From NCBI RefSeq assembly GCF_900108175.1, contig NZ_FNVO01000004.1:496001-560000 (forward strand): a stretch of 64,000 bases of DNA. The letters are read 5' to 3'. The position numbers were made by a program, and so were the translations under genes. This document shows, piece by piece, positions 17,615 to 25,042 of this stretch (position 1 is its first letter; each line of letters starts with the position of its first letter). The notes below the pieces were generated by a model. That model ran no database searches, had not been told where the DNA came from, and was given only the letters and a program-made list of their open reading frames with translations. The stretch is from Thermomonospora echinospora (GTDB lineage Bacteria; Actinomycetota; Actinomycetes; Streptosporangiales; Streptosporangiaceae).

Positions 17615-18052
17615 GTGAACCTCGACGTCGTTCCCGACATCACGATGCGCGGGCAGGACGACCCGCACGGCCTGGCCACCGGCCGCCCGCCGACGGTGGG
17701 CCAGCTCGCCGCCCGCGTCCACGAGCTGGCCGGCCGCCCGGACGCCTGGTGGCACCTGGTGCGGCTGGACCCCGCCGCGCCCGGACGGGTGGTCCTGGAC
17801 GAGACCGGCGGCGTACGGGTGTGGCTGACCACCTGGCCGCCCGGCCACCGCACCGATGTGCACGACCACGGCGGGACACGGGTCAGCACGGTGATCGCCG
17901 GGGAGCTGACCGAGATCGTCATCGCCGCGGACGGGGTCACCGAACGCCCGTTGCGCGCCAACCGGATCCGCGTCCACGGCGACGGCCGTACCCACGAGAT
18001 CACCAACCCCGGCCCCGCCTACGCGATCACCCTGCACGCCCAGCTCGACTGA
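17615..18052 (+). CDS. Cysteine dioxygenase (cupin)
   Basis: 145-residue cupin of the cysteine dioxygenase type I family, which oxidises L-cysteine to cysteine sulfinate with O2 at a ferrous centre. The iron ligands fit His83 and His85 in DVHDHGG and His127 in GRTHEITN; the WPPGHRT segment precedes the first pair as in the family. GTG 17615 with AAGGA 7 bases upstream. The upstream poly-Cys leader suggests expression tied to cysteinyl-tRNA or cysteine supply. Thiol specificity (cysteine or a related thiol such as mercaptopropionate) cannot be settled by sequence alone. Confidence 0.85.
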   Translation: MNLDVVPDITMRGQDDPHGLATGRPPTVGQLAARVHELAGRPDAWWHLVRLDPAAPGRVVLDETGGVRVWLTTWPPGHRTDVHDHGGTRVSTVIAGELTEIVIAADGVTERPLRANRIRVHGDGRTHEITNPGPAYAITLHAQLD

Positions 18053-18074
18053 CCGGCCCGGCCGGCCGGGCCGG
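18053..18074. terminator. Bidirectional palindromic terminator
   Basis: A 22-bp perfect palindrome of alternating CCGG and GGCC blocks directly after the cysteine dioxygenase stop and before the convergent small membrane gene. Further GGCCGG-rich inverted repeats continue to about 18107. Confidence 0.6.
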
Positions 18075-18106
18075 CCGAAGAGCCGGCCCCCGGCCGGAGG
18101 GCCCGG

Positions 18107-18313
18107 TCAGGGGTCCCGGCGGCGGCCCGCGCTCAGCACCCGGACGATGCCGACCACGCCGAGCCCGATCAGCAGGGCCGCCACGAGGACCTCCAGCGGC
18201 ACCACCGGTTCCCCGGACAGCCCGCCGGCCAGGAAGACCCCGGCGACGGCGAGGAAGAACAGCCCCGCCACCGGGGCCCCCGGGTCGAAACGATGCCGAA
18301 TTCGCCTAGCCAC
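18107..18313 (-). CDS. Small two-helix membrane protein
   Basis: 68 residues with two hydrophobic segments (GLFFLAVAGVFLAGGL and VLVAALLIGLGVVGIVRVL) and a basic C-terminus. No family recognised. The GTG start lies within the end of the PspC gene (8-bp overlap), so the two are almost certainly cotranscribed; a role with the PspC protein at the membrane is inference. Confidence 0.7.
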   Translation of the reverse strand: MARRIRHRFDPGAPVAGLFFLAVAGVFLAGGLSGEPVVPLEVLVAALLIGLGVVGIVRVLSAGRRRDP

Positions 18314-19703
18314 GCAGCACCTCCACGTCCCCGACCCTGGCCCGTACCCGCAGCTCGATCACCGGCGGGTTCGCCGTGCCGCGCGCCTGCGGCTCCAGCA
18401 CCTCGACGACCTTGGCGCGGGGCCCGCCGCTGATGCGCCCCTCCACGGTCAGGTCCCCCAGCCCGACCCGGCCGTCGATCTCCACCCGGGCGGCGTCGGG
18501 CACGGTGATCTTCAGCGTGCCGACCGTCAGCTCGGCGTTGATCCTGATCCGCCGGCCCGGCGCCAGCGGGAGCGCGGTGAGGTCCAGTTTCCCGTCGCCG
18601 GCCCCGAGCCGGTAGGTCTGCTCGGTGCGGGAGGCGTCGGCGGGCCGCCACTCCACGTCCCCGAACTTGGTGTCGGGAGGCGCCTCGGCCACCACCGTCG
18701 TGGTCAGCAGACTGAAGGTCAGCAGCGTGCCGACGGTGGCGAGTCCCCGGGCCCGGCCGAACCAGCCGCCGACCAGCAGACCCAACCCGATCACCGCCAG
18801 GGCGGGTGCGAGGACGAGACTCACGCCGTACGGCCCGTAGCCGCCGTTGACCGCGACCGGGATCATCGCCGCCCCGGCCGCCATCGCGCCCAGCAGGGTG
18901 AGCGAGGTCAGCATGGGCTTGGGCCGGTGCCCTCCGCAGCCCCGTTCCGGCTTGCCGGCCGGAGGCGCCGGAACGTCCTGCGGCGGGCCGCCGCGGCGGT
19001 ACCGGTCGCTGAGCTCGGCCAGATCGATCATGCCTTCCGGCAGCGGGGCGCCCGCACCCGGCGGAGGCGTCTTACCGAGGAAGACCGGGCCGCCCGCGTC
19101 TGACGGGGACGCATCTTCCGAGGAGATCGGGCCGCCCGCACCCGGTGGGGGCGTCTTGCCGAGGAAGACCGGGCCGTCCGCGTCCGGCTGGGGTGTCTGG
19201 CCGGGGAAGATCGGGCCGGTCGCCGCACCCGGGAACGGCGTGGCCGGCTCCATCGGGTGGCCCTGCAGGCGCTCGGGCATGCTGCGGGCCACCTGGGCGA
19301 AGTCCACCTTCCGGGCGTGCGCCACCAGCAGCACCAGCGCGAACACCGTCACCCCGGCCAGCGCGCCCCCCGAGAACCAGCGGCCCGCCGTCAGGGTCAG
19401 CGTCGCCAGGCACAGCAGCACGCCCAGCAGAGCCAGCACCGTCCCAGCGTCGAAGCGGCGCTTGAGCAACTGCTCGGCCGGCGCGGGCCGTTCCGCAGCG
19501 GACGGCATCAGCAGGTAGGCCGCCAGGTAGAGCAGCAGTCCCTGGCCGCCGGACAGCACCAGCACCGCGAACCCGACCCGCAGTACCACCGGGTCCACGT
19601 TCACGTGCCGCCCCAGGCCGGTGCACACCCCGGCGAGGATGCGCCCGTCCTGTGCCCGCACCAATCTCGGATAGTCTTCGGCGGCCCGCGGGCCGGCCGT
19701 CAT
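18306..19703 (-). CDS. PspC-domain membrane protein with LiaF-like C-terminus
   Basis: 465-residue protein. An N-terminal PspC domain (residues about 11-68: LVRAQDGRILAGVCTGLG then a membrane helix) is followed by further membrane helices, a Pro/Gly-rich segment of four 14-residue repeats, two more helices (LTSLTLLGAMAAGAAMIPV and later), and a C-terminal beta-rich region with GDVEWRP and LTVGTLKITVPDAARVEID typical of cell-wall-stress-active proteins. ATG 19703 is chosen because GAGGAG lies 6 bases upstream; 19721 is the alternative. It is divergent from a PspC-histidine kinase gene, pointing to a shared envelope-stress function. Confidence 0.88.
   Translation of the reverse strand: MTAGPRAAEDYPRLVRAQDGRILAGVCTGLGRHVNVDPVVLRVGFAVLVLSGGQGLLLYLAAYLLMPSAAERPAPAEQLLKRRFDAGTVLALLGVLLCLATLTLTAGRWFSGGALAGVTVFALVLLVAHARKVDFAQVARSMPERLQGHPMEPATPFPGAATGPIFPGQTPQPDADGPVFLGKTPPPGAGGPISSEDASPSDAGGPVFLGKTPPPGAGAPLPEGMIDLAELSDRYRRGGPPQDVPAPPAGKPERGCGGHRPKPMLTSLTLLGAMAAGAAMIPVAVNGGYGPYGVSLVLAPALAVIGLGLLVGGWFGRARGLATVGTLLTFSLLTTTVVAEAPPDTKFGDVEWRPADASRTEQTYRLGAGDGKLDLTALPLAPGRRIRINAELTVGTLKITVPDAARVEIDGRVGLGDLTVEGRISGGPRAKVVEVLEPQARGTANPPVIELRVRARVGDVEVLRG
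19050..19217 (-). repeat. Four 42-bp (14-residue) coding repeats in the PspC gene
   Basis: Consecutive units of the type GPVFLGKTPPPGAG, with one divergent copy GPISSEDASPSDAG, form a Pro/Gly-rich cytoplasmic or extracellular linker. The alternate copies are more alike than neighbours, suggesting duplication of an 84-bp pair. Confidence 0.85.
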
Positions 19704-19910
19704 GGTCTGCTCCTCGGCCATGTCACCATCGTGGCGGGCACCGGCCCCGCCCCGGTATCGGGGACCACCCTGACCCGACCCTGAAGACCGGCCGCGGAAA
19801 CCAGGGGAACCGCCCGATGCGACCGGCCCCCGTTCGTGTGACGATCGTTGACCAGGGGGTGCCGTGCCGGCGTGCCCACCGTCACGGAGCACGAAAGGGC
19901 GTGAGGAGGC

Positions 19911-21104
19911 GTGACCACAGCGATGGCCGAGCAGGTCACCGACGACGCCGCGACCGGCCCCCGCCTGGAGCGCGGCGACGACGGCCGGCTGATGGCCGGG
20001 GTCTGCCGCGGCCTGGCCGAGCATCTCGGCCTGGACGTCGTCGTCGTGCGACTGGCGTTCGTCCTGCTGAACGCCACCGGCGGGCTGGGCGTCGCCGCCT
20101 ACGCGGCGTTCTGGCTGCTCGTCCCGCAGCGCGGCGACACCGCCCGCACCGGCGCACGCCACCGGGACTGGGTCCAGTTGCTGGCCTACGGGGCGCTCAG
20201 CGCGGGGCTGAGCTCGGTGGCCTGGGGGGCCGGGCTGGCGCGGGTGGCGCTGTGGCCGCTGCTGGTCGGCGGTATCGGCGCCGCCATCCTCTGGCAGCAG
20301 GCCGACCGTGACCAGCGGCAGCGCTGGGTACGTACCACCACCGTCCCGCTGCGCCGGCTGTGGCTGCGCAGCCTGCTCGGCCTGGCGCTGGTCATCGGCG
20401 GCATCTCCGGCTTCCTGGTGCAGAACGTGCAGGTCGCGCAGATCCGCGAGGTGCTGATCGCCACAGTCGTGCTCGCCACCGGCCTGGCGGTGATCGCCAC
20501 CCCCTGGGTGGTGCGGCTCTGGCAGGACCTGGACGCCGAGCGCCGCGAGCGCATCCGCTCCCAGGAACGCGCCGAGCTGGCCGCCCATATCCACGACTCG
20601 GTGCTGCACACGCTGACCCTGATCCAGCGCAACGCCGCCGACTCCCGCGAGGTGCAGCGGCTGGCCCGCTCCCAGGAACGCACCCTGCGCAACTGGCTCT
20701 ACCAGCCGCAGGCCGACCCCGACCGGACCTTCGCCGCCGCCGTACGGGAGACGGCCGGCGAGGTGGAGGACGACCACGGCGTCCCCATCGAGGTCGTCTG
20801 CGTCGGCGACTGCCCCCTCGACCCCCGGCTGGGCGCCGCCCTGCAGGCCGCCCGCGAGGCGATGGTCAACGCCGCCAAGTACTCCGAGGCGCCGTCGGTG
20901 TCGGTCTACGCCGAGGTCGAGGGCGACGATGTGGCGATCTTCGTCCGCGACCGGGGCAAGGGCTTCGACATGGACGGCATCCCGCAGGACAGGATGGGCG
21001 TACGGGGCTCCATCATCGGGCGCATGGAACGCAACGGCGGCAAGGCCACAGTCCGTACCGCCCCCGGTGAGGGCACCGAGGTCCGCCTGGAGATGAAGAA
21101 GTAG
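19911..21104 (+). CDS. PspC-domain sensor histidine kinase
   Basis: 397 residues. The N-terminal PspC domain (RLERGDDGRLMAGVCRGLAE, residues about 18-73) is followed by membrane helices to about residue 205. Then comes a dimerisation segment with the phospho-accepting His228 in AHIHDSVLHTL and a HATPase_c domain with an N-box (EAMVNAAKYS) and G-boxes (VRDRGKGFD, GVRGSI). This NarL-type kinase should phosphorylate the response regulator at 22541, from which it is now separated by a TnpB element. GTG 19911 is very close to AGGAGG (19904-19909); ATG 19923 is an alternative start. A GC palindrome (21107-21123) follows the gene. Confidence 0.92.
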   Translation: MTTAMAEQVTDDAATGPRLERGDDGRLMAGVCRGLAEHLGLDVVVVRLAFVLLNATGGLGVAAYAAFWLLVPQRGDTARTGARHRDWVQLLAYGALSAGLSSVAWGAGLARVALWPLLVGGIGAAILWQQADRDQRQRWVRTTTVPLRRLWLRSLLGLALVIGGISGFLVQNVQVAQIREVLIATVVLATGLAVIATPWVVRLWQDLDAERRERIRSQERAELAAHIHDSVLHTLTLIQRNAADSREVQRLARSQERTLRNWLYQPQADPDRTFAAAVRETAGEVEDDHGVPIEVVCVGDCPLDPRLGAALQAAREAMVNAAKYSEAPSVSVYAEVEGDDVAIFVRDRGKGFDMDGIPQDRMGVRGSIIGRMERNGGKATVRTAPGEGTEVRLEMKK

Positions 21105-21154
21105 CGCCGCCCGGACCGGGCGGACAGGACGGCGCGTCGAGCCGCCGAGACGGA

Positions 21155-21340
21155 TTGACTTCCTCTCCCTCCTGACGGAGGGGGATTCCTACAGCTCGCG
21201 CCGTAGGGCTTCCTGCTTCATCGCCGACTGCCCGCCCGGAGGTCTCCGTTGAGGTCTTACACCGGCTCCACAGGCCGACACCGCCAGCCCGGCGGCCAGA
21301 ATGTTCTTCGCCGCGTTCACGTCCCGGTCGTGGGTCGTTG
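21155..21340 (-). ncRNA. Candidate omega RNA (reRNA) overlapping the tnpB 3' end
   Basis: TnpB nucleases use a guide RNA formed from the tnpB 3' end plus the right end. Here the right-end hairpin (21167-21182) and the TCAA-type boundary (21155-21158) are present, so a guide would be read from flanking DNA to the left of 21155. The transcript start is not visible; the extent is inference. Confidence 0.35.
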
Positions 21341-22385
21341 CACACGTGCACGTCCAGGTGCGGACGTTCAGCGGCATCTTCTCTTGCCGTGCCCCGCATT
21401 CGGAGCACAGCTTGGAGGAGGGGAACCACCGGTCGACCGCGATCACGTCGCGGCCGTACCAGGCGGCCTTGTACTCCAGCATGCTCCGGAACTGGCTCCA
21501 GGCCGCATCGGAGATGGCGCGGGCGAGTGTGCCGTTCTTGATCATGTTGCGGACGTGCAGGTCCTCGATCACGAGCGTTTGGTTTTCACGCACGAGCCGA
21601 GTGGTGATCTTATGCAGGTGGTCACGGCGGCGGTCGGTGATGCGGGCGTGGATGCGGGCGACCACGCGCCGGGCCTTGGCCCGGTTGGCCCCCTCGCCCT
21701 TGGCTTTGCGGGCCAGGTTCCGCTGCGCGCGGGCCAGACGCTCCCGGTCGGCCCGCTCGTGCCGGGGATTGGTGATCTTCTCCCCGGTGGAGAGGGTGAG
21801 CAGGTGGTCGAGTCCGGCGTCGATGCCGACCGCGTTCCCGCTCGCGGGCAGCGGCCGGACGGTCGGGTCCTCCACCAGCAGGGACACGAACCAGCGGCCC
21901 GCGCTGTCGCGGGACACCGTCACCGTCGAAGGCTTCGCTCCCACCGGCAGCGGACGCGACCACACGATGTGCAGCGGCTCTGCCATCTTCGCCAGCGTGA
22001 GCTGCCCGTCCCGGTACCGGAACGCGCTGGTGGTGTACTCGGCCGAGTCGCGCGACTTCTTCCGGGACTTGAAACGTGGGTACTTGGCCCGTTTGGCGAA
22101 GAAGTTGGTGAACGCCGCCTGCAAATGGCGGAGCGCCTGCTGGAGCGGAACGCTGGATACCTCGTTCAGGTAGGCCAGTTCCTCGGTTTTCTTCCATGTC
22201 GTCAGCATCGCCGAGGTCTGGTTGTAGGTGATCCGCTGCCGGCGCAGCGCCCACGCCTGTGTGCGGGCGGCGAGTGCCATGTTGTAGACCTTCCGCACGC
22301 ACCCGAACGTGCGGGCAAGCTCGGCGGCCTGCTCGGGCGTCGGGTAGAAGCGGTACTTGAACGCCCGCTTCACAGCAGTGGGCAT
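21189..22385 (-). CDS. tnpB: TnpB RNA-guided endonuclease
   Basis: 398 residues. RuvC-like catalytic residues are in place: Asp189 in GIDAGL, Glu274 in VIEDL, and the DRDVNAA motif (Asp353/Asp355). The zinc finger has CSEC (Cys327, Cys330) and a CTC pair (Cys346, Cys348), slightly compressed from the usual CxxC. The N-terminal helix-turn region has the family hallmark KYRFYPTPEQ. Predicted activity is reRNA-guided DNA cleavage that preserves the element. All key residues are intact, so it may be active. Base composition is slightly lower in GC than neighbouring genes. Confidence 0.93.
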   Translation of the reverse strand: MPTAVKRAFKYRFYPTPEQAAELARTFGCVRKVYNMALAARTQAWALRRQRITYNQTSAMLTTWKKTEELAYLNEVSSVPLQQALRHLQAAFTNFFAKRAKYPRFKSRKKSRDSAEYTTSAFRYRDGQLTLAKMAEPLHIVWSRPLPVGAKPSTVTVSRDSAGRWFVSLLVEDPTVRPLPASGNAVGIDAGLDHLLTLSTGEKITNPRHERADRERLARAQRNLARKAKGEGANRAKARRVVARIHARITDRRRDHLHKITTRLVRENQTLVIEDLHVRNMIKNGTLARAISDAAWSQFRSMLEYKAAWYGRDVIAVDRWFPSSKLCSECGARQEKMPLNVRTWTCTCATTHDRDVNAAKNILAAGLAVSACGAGVRPQRRPPGGQSAMKQEALRREL

Positions 22386-22388
22386 ACC

Positions 22389-22414
22389 TCACAAGCTATC
22401 GCATCAGCTTGTGA
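22389..22414. repeat. Left-end inverted repeat before tnpB
   Basis: TCACAAGCT (22389-22397) pairs with AGCTTGTGA (22406-22414) across an 8-base loop, immediately upstream of the tnpB ATG. Another hairpin, GACGAATCG/CGATTCGTC (22443-22451 and 22460-22468), lies beyond it. Both probably belong to the element's left end. Confidence 0.6.
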
Positions 22415-22489
22415 AAAACTGCGGTGTGTCCGGCTGGTGGACGACGAATCGCCCGGTGACGATTCGTCTTTCCCTGCCCTGCTCCGCAG

Positions 22490-22534
22490 GGGTCCGATTC
22501 CTTCCCCGCCCGAAGGCGGGGGTTTCCTCGGAGG
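22490..22534. repeat. Second right-end-like hairpin next to the response regulator
   Basis: CCCCGCC-CGAA-GGCGGGG (22504-22521) with flanks GATTCCTT and GTTTCCTC resembles the right-end hairpin at 21160-21190 in the same orientation, with compensating stem changes. It runs into CGGAGG (22529-22534), the ribosome binding site of the response regulator. It may be a relic of an older element or part of the left end. Confidence 0.5.
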
Positions 22535-22540
22535 TTTTTG

Positions 22541-23170
22541 ATGACGACTGTGGTGCTGGTGGACGACCACCAGATGTTCCGTACCGGGGTCAAGGCCGAG
22601 CTCGGCGACGGCATCGAGATCGTCGGCGAGGCCGGGGACGTCGACGAGGCGGTCCGCGTCATCTCGGCGACCAGGCCCGACGTCGTCCTGCTGGACGTGC
22701 ACCTGCCGGGCGGCGGCGGCATCGAGGTGCTGCGCCGCCTCAGCGGCGCCGTCCCGTCCCGCTTCCTGGCCCTGTCGGTCTCCGACGCCGCCGAGGACGT
22801 CATCGGCGTGGTGCGCGGCGGCGCCCGCGGCTACGTCACCAAGACCATCTCCGGGCCCGAGCTGACCGACGCCATCGGCCGGGTGGCCGAGGGCGACGCG
22901 GTCTTCTCTCCGCGCCTGGCCGGCTTCGTCCTGGACGCCTTCGCCGCCACCGACGCGCCCGCCGTCGATCCTGAGCTCGACCAGCTCACCCAGCGCGAAC
23001 GCGAGGTCCTGCGGCTGATCGCCCGCGGCTACGCCTACAAGGAGATCGCCAAGGAGCTGTTCATCTCCGTCAAGACCGTTGAGACCCACGTCAGCAGCGT
23101 CCTGCGCAAGCTCCAACTGTCCAACCGCCACGAACTGTCCCGCTGGGCCGCCGCTCGCCGCCTGGTCTGA
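22541..23170 (+). CDS. NarL/FixJ-family response regulator
   Basis: 209 residues. The receiver domain has the acidic pair Asp8/Asp9 and phospho-acceptor Asp52 in VVLLDVHLP. The C-terminal LuxR-type HTH is LTQREREVLRLIARGYAYKEIA and SVKTVETHVSSVLRKL. Cognate partner of the PspC histidine kinase at 19911, probably controlling the pspC genes. ATG 22541 with GGAGG 6 bases upstream. The distance from the kinase (about 1.4 kb) is caused by the inserted element. Confidence 0.94.
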   Translation: MTTVVLVDDHQMFRTGVKAELGDGIEIVGEAGDVDEAVRVISATRPDVVLLDVHLPGGGGIEVLRRLSGAVPSRFLALSVSDAAEDVIGVVRGGARGYVTKTISGPELTDAIGRVAEGDAVFSPRLAGFVLDAFAATDAPAVDPELDQLTQREREVLRLIARGYAYKEIAKELFISVKTVETHVSSVLRKLQLSNRHELSRWAAARRLV

Positions 23171-23192
23171 CCCTCCGTTCCCCCGGGGCGGG

Positions 23193-23324
23193 CTACCGCA
23201 CCGGCGAGCGCCGCCGCAGGCTCGCCGCGTGCTCGTCCACCGCGTCCGGGACGGCAGGCTGCCAGAATGCCGGGTCGCGGGCGAGCACCGGCACTTCGTG
23301 GACGAACCCCGCGCCCGCGACCGG
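23193..23324 (-). other. Coding-like 43-codon tail after the nucleoside hydrolase stop
   Basis: In the same frame as the nucleoside hydrolase, beyond its TGA, 43 codons run open to a TAG. Third-position GC is very high and the product looks protein-like (for example FVHEVPVLARDPAFWQPAV). No start codon with a ribosome binding site is evident. It may be a former C-terminus cut off by a stop mutation, or chance openness of high-GC DNA. Confidence 0.3.
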
Positions 23325-24212
23325 TCAGCCCAGCGGCTCTCCGACGAACGTGGACAGCAGCCGTTCCCGGTCGAGGGAGACGGTGATGAAGGTGCCGCTC
23401 CCGGCGGTGGGCTCGGCGCCCCAGGCCAGGCCGTCCCGCACCATCTCGACCTCGGCCCAGCCGCAGATGCCGGGATCGATGGCCGCACAGGCCGCGGTGG
23501 GGTCGTGCAGCAGCTTGCCCGCCCGCCGCTTGCGCAGGTACAACTCCATCCCCGCGTGGATCAGGGCCAGTCCGGCCGTCCGGTCGCGGTACGGACGCAG
23601 CCGCTCGTGCAACTCGCGGTCATAGCGGACACCGTGCGTGACGTTCTTGGACACCAGCTCACGCCGTCCGATGCCGGACTCGGGCGACAGCGCCAGCATC
23701 GCGGCCGTGCGCTCCCCGTTGAAGTTGAACGTCGGGCAGTGCCGCAGCCCCTCGAACTTCGGCAGCCGGTGCTCGGGACGCACCAGGTTGTCACCTGCGA
23801 ACCCGCCCTGGGCCACCCACCGCACCGGCCTGACGTTCGCATGTCCTTCCAGCAGCCGCCGCAGGTTGTGCAACGGCCCTCCGGTCAGCAGCACGGCTTC
23901 CGGATGGCGTGTCAGGGCCTCGGCCATCACGACGTCGGCCGGGCCGTCGGGTTCGGCGGGCGGCGGGGTCCCCAGCCACTTGTGGTGGAAACCCGACACG
24001 TGGTCCTTGCCCGTGCCGGGATCGCTGGCGCCCACCGGCACGTCCCGGCGTTCCAGCCGCCCGAGCACGTGCCGCACCAGCGCCACCTGCGCGGGCGCGC
24101 CGGGGGTGATGGTCACCGCCCGCAACGCCACCGCCGGATGACAGGCCACCAGGCACAGGGTCAGAACGTCGTCGGGATCCTGGGTCTCCAGGTCGAGGAC
24201 CAGATCGAGCAC
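23325..24212 (-). CDS. Nucleoside hydrolase-like protein
   Basis: 295 residues. The N-terminal acidic cluster LDLETQDPDDVL corresponds to the DxDxxxDD calcium-binding signature of inosine-uridine nucleoside hydrolases, but the first positions are modified (DLE rather than DTD). Later conserved parts include LLTGGPLHNL and KLLHDPTAACAAIDP, the family's C-terminal Asp motif. It could hydrolyse ribonucleosides or an analogous N-glycoside. GTG 24212 with GGAGGTGG upstream. Convergent with the response regulator. Confidence 0.8.
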   Translation of the reverse strand: MLDLVLDLETQDPDDVLTLCLVACHPAVALRAVTITPGAPAQVALVRHVLGRLERRDVPVGASDPGTGKDHVSGFHHKWLGTPPPAEPDGPADVVMAEALTRHPEAVLLTGGPLHNLRRLLEGHANVRPVRWVAQGGFAGDNLVRPEHRLPKFEGLRHCPTFNFNGERTAAMLALSPESGIGRRELVSKNVTHGVRYDRELHERLRPYRDRTAGLALIHAGMELYLRKRRAGKLLHDPTAACAAIDPGICGWAEVEMVRDGLAWGAEPTAGSGTFITVSLDRERLLSTFVGEPLG

Positions 24213-24298
24213 GGCGCGATGCCACCTCCGTCACGGCGGGGGACATCGGCTGCGTGGGAGCCACCAGCCTAGTCGATCACCGGCCGGCGGCGGGGCCG

Positions 24299-24754
24299 TC
24301 AGGCCGGGCGGTGGGCAGGGCAGCCGGGCCGGCAGTGCTCGGCGTGGGCGGCCAGGCCCCGGGCGAACCGGCCGAGCATCCGGTTCATGAACGCCCGGAC
24401 GAGCGGCCCGGTGCCCGGGAACCGGGCGGCGAACTGGGCCTGCCACCGGATGGCCGTCCCGCCCCCCTCACGCGGCTCGAACGTGATGTCCGCCCGGTAG
24501 TCGTCCGCGGGGAGCCCCGCCAGCAGCCGGTAGGCGTAGTGCTTGGGCGGGTCGTACGCCACGGTCTCCTCCCGCGCGATGCCCACCCGCCGGATCGACC
24601 CGACCCCGTTGCCCGTCCCGATGCCCGGCCGGACCCTGGCCGCCTTGGCCCGGAGCCCGGTCCACACCGGCCACGACTCCGCCACGGCCACGTGCTCGAA
24701 CAACACCTCGGGGGGCGCACTGGACGTAGCCGTCACGTCAACCGCGTACTGCAT
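24299..24754 (-). CDS. SRPBCC-family protein
   Basis: 151-residue START/polyketide-cyclase-like protein: MQYAVDVTATSSAPPEVLFEHV, a central ESWPVWTG, and a long C-terminal helix (GPLVRAFMNRMLGRFARGLA) that closes the hydrophobic cavity of this fold. Ligand unknown. ATG 24754 with GGAGG upstream. It is unlike the CoxG-type member at 8548 beyond the shared fold. Confidence 0.8.
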   Translation of the reverse strand: MQYAVDVTATSSAPPEVLFEHVAVAESWPVWTGLRAKAARVRPGIGTGNGVGSIRRVGIAREETVAYDPPKHYAYRLLAGLPADDYRADITFEPREGGGTAIRWQAQFAARFPGTGPLVRAFMNRMLGRFARGLAAHAEHCRPGCPAHRPA

Positions 24755-25042
24755 CCTTGCCTCCAGGAGTCGCGACACCCCGTACCGTAGGCCACCTCAT
24801 CACCGGTCACCAGCCGCCACGGCACACCGGGTATCCGAGGAATCGAACGTTCGGAATTGCGCGGTGACGCACTGAGCACCGGATGCTTTTGCGACGGTCC
24901 TCCCGGCGAACAGGACTTTTACTCCCCCCGGGGACGGCTTCACCGATGTCCGGAAGACCTTCGTCCGCGCCACAGATCCGCGCCACAGATCCGCGCCGCG
25001 GACATGGGCCGGACCGTCATCTTCACCGCCGACCTATGACCG

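Larger units (their letters stand above)
21155..22521 (-). mobile_element. IS200/IS605-type element carrying only tnpB
   Basis: A tnpB gene flanked by hairpin ends. The tnpB 3' side ends with the stem CCCTCC-TGAC-GGAGGG (21167-21182) and TTGAC (TCAA on the minus strand) at 21155-21159, as in IS605-group right ends. The 5' side has an inverted repeat just before tnpB (22389-22414). No tnpA is present, so it is non-autonomous for transposition. It lies between a kinase and its response regulator. The exact left boundary is uncertain. Confidence 0.7.
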
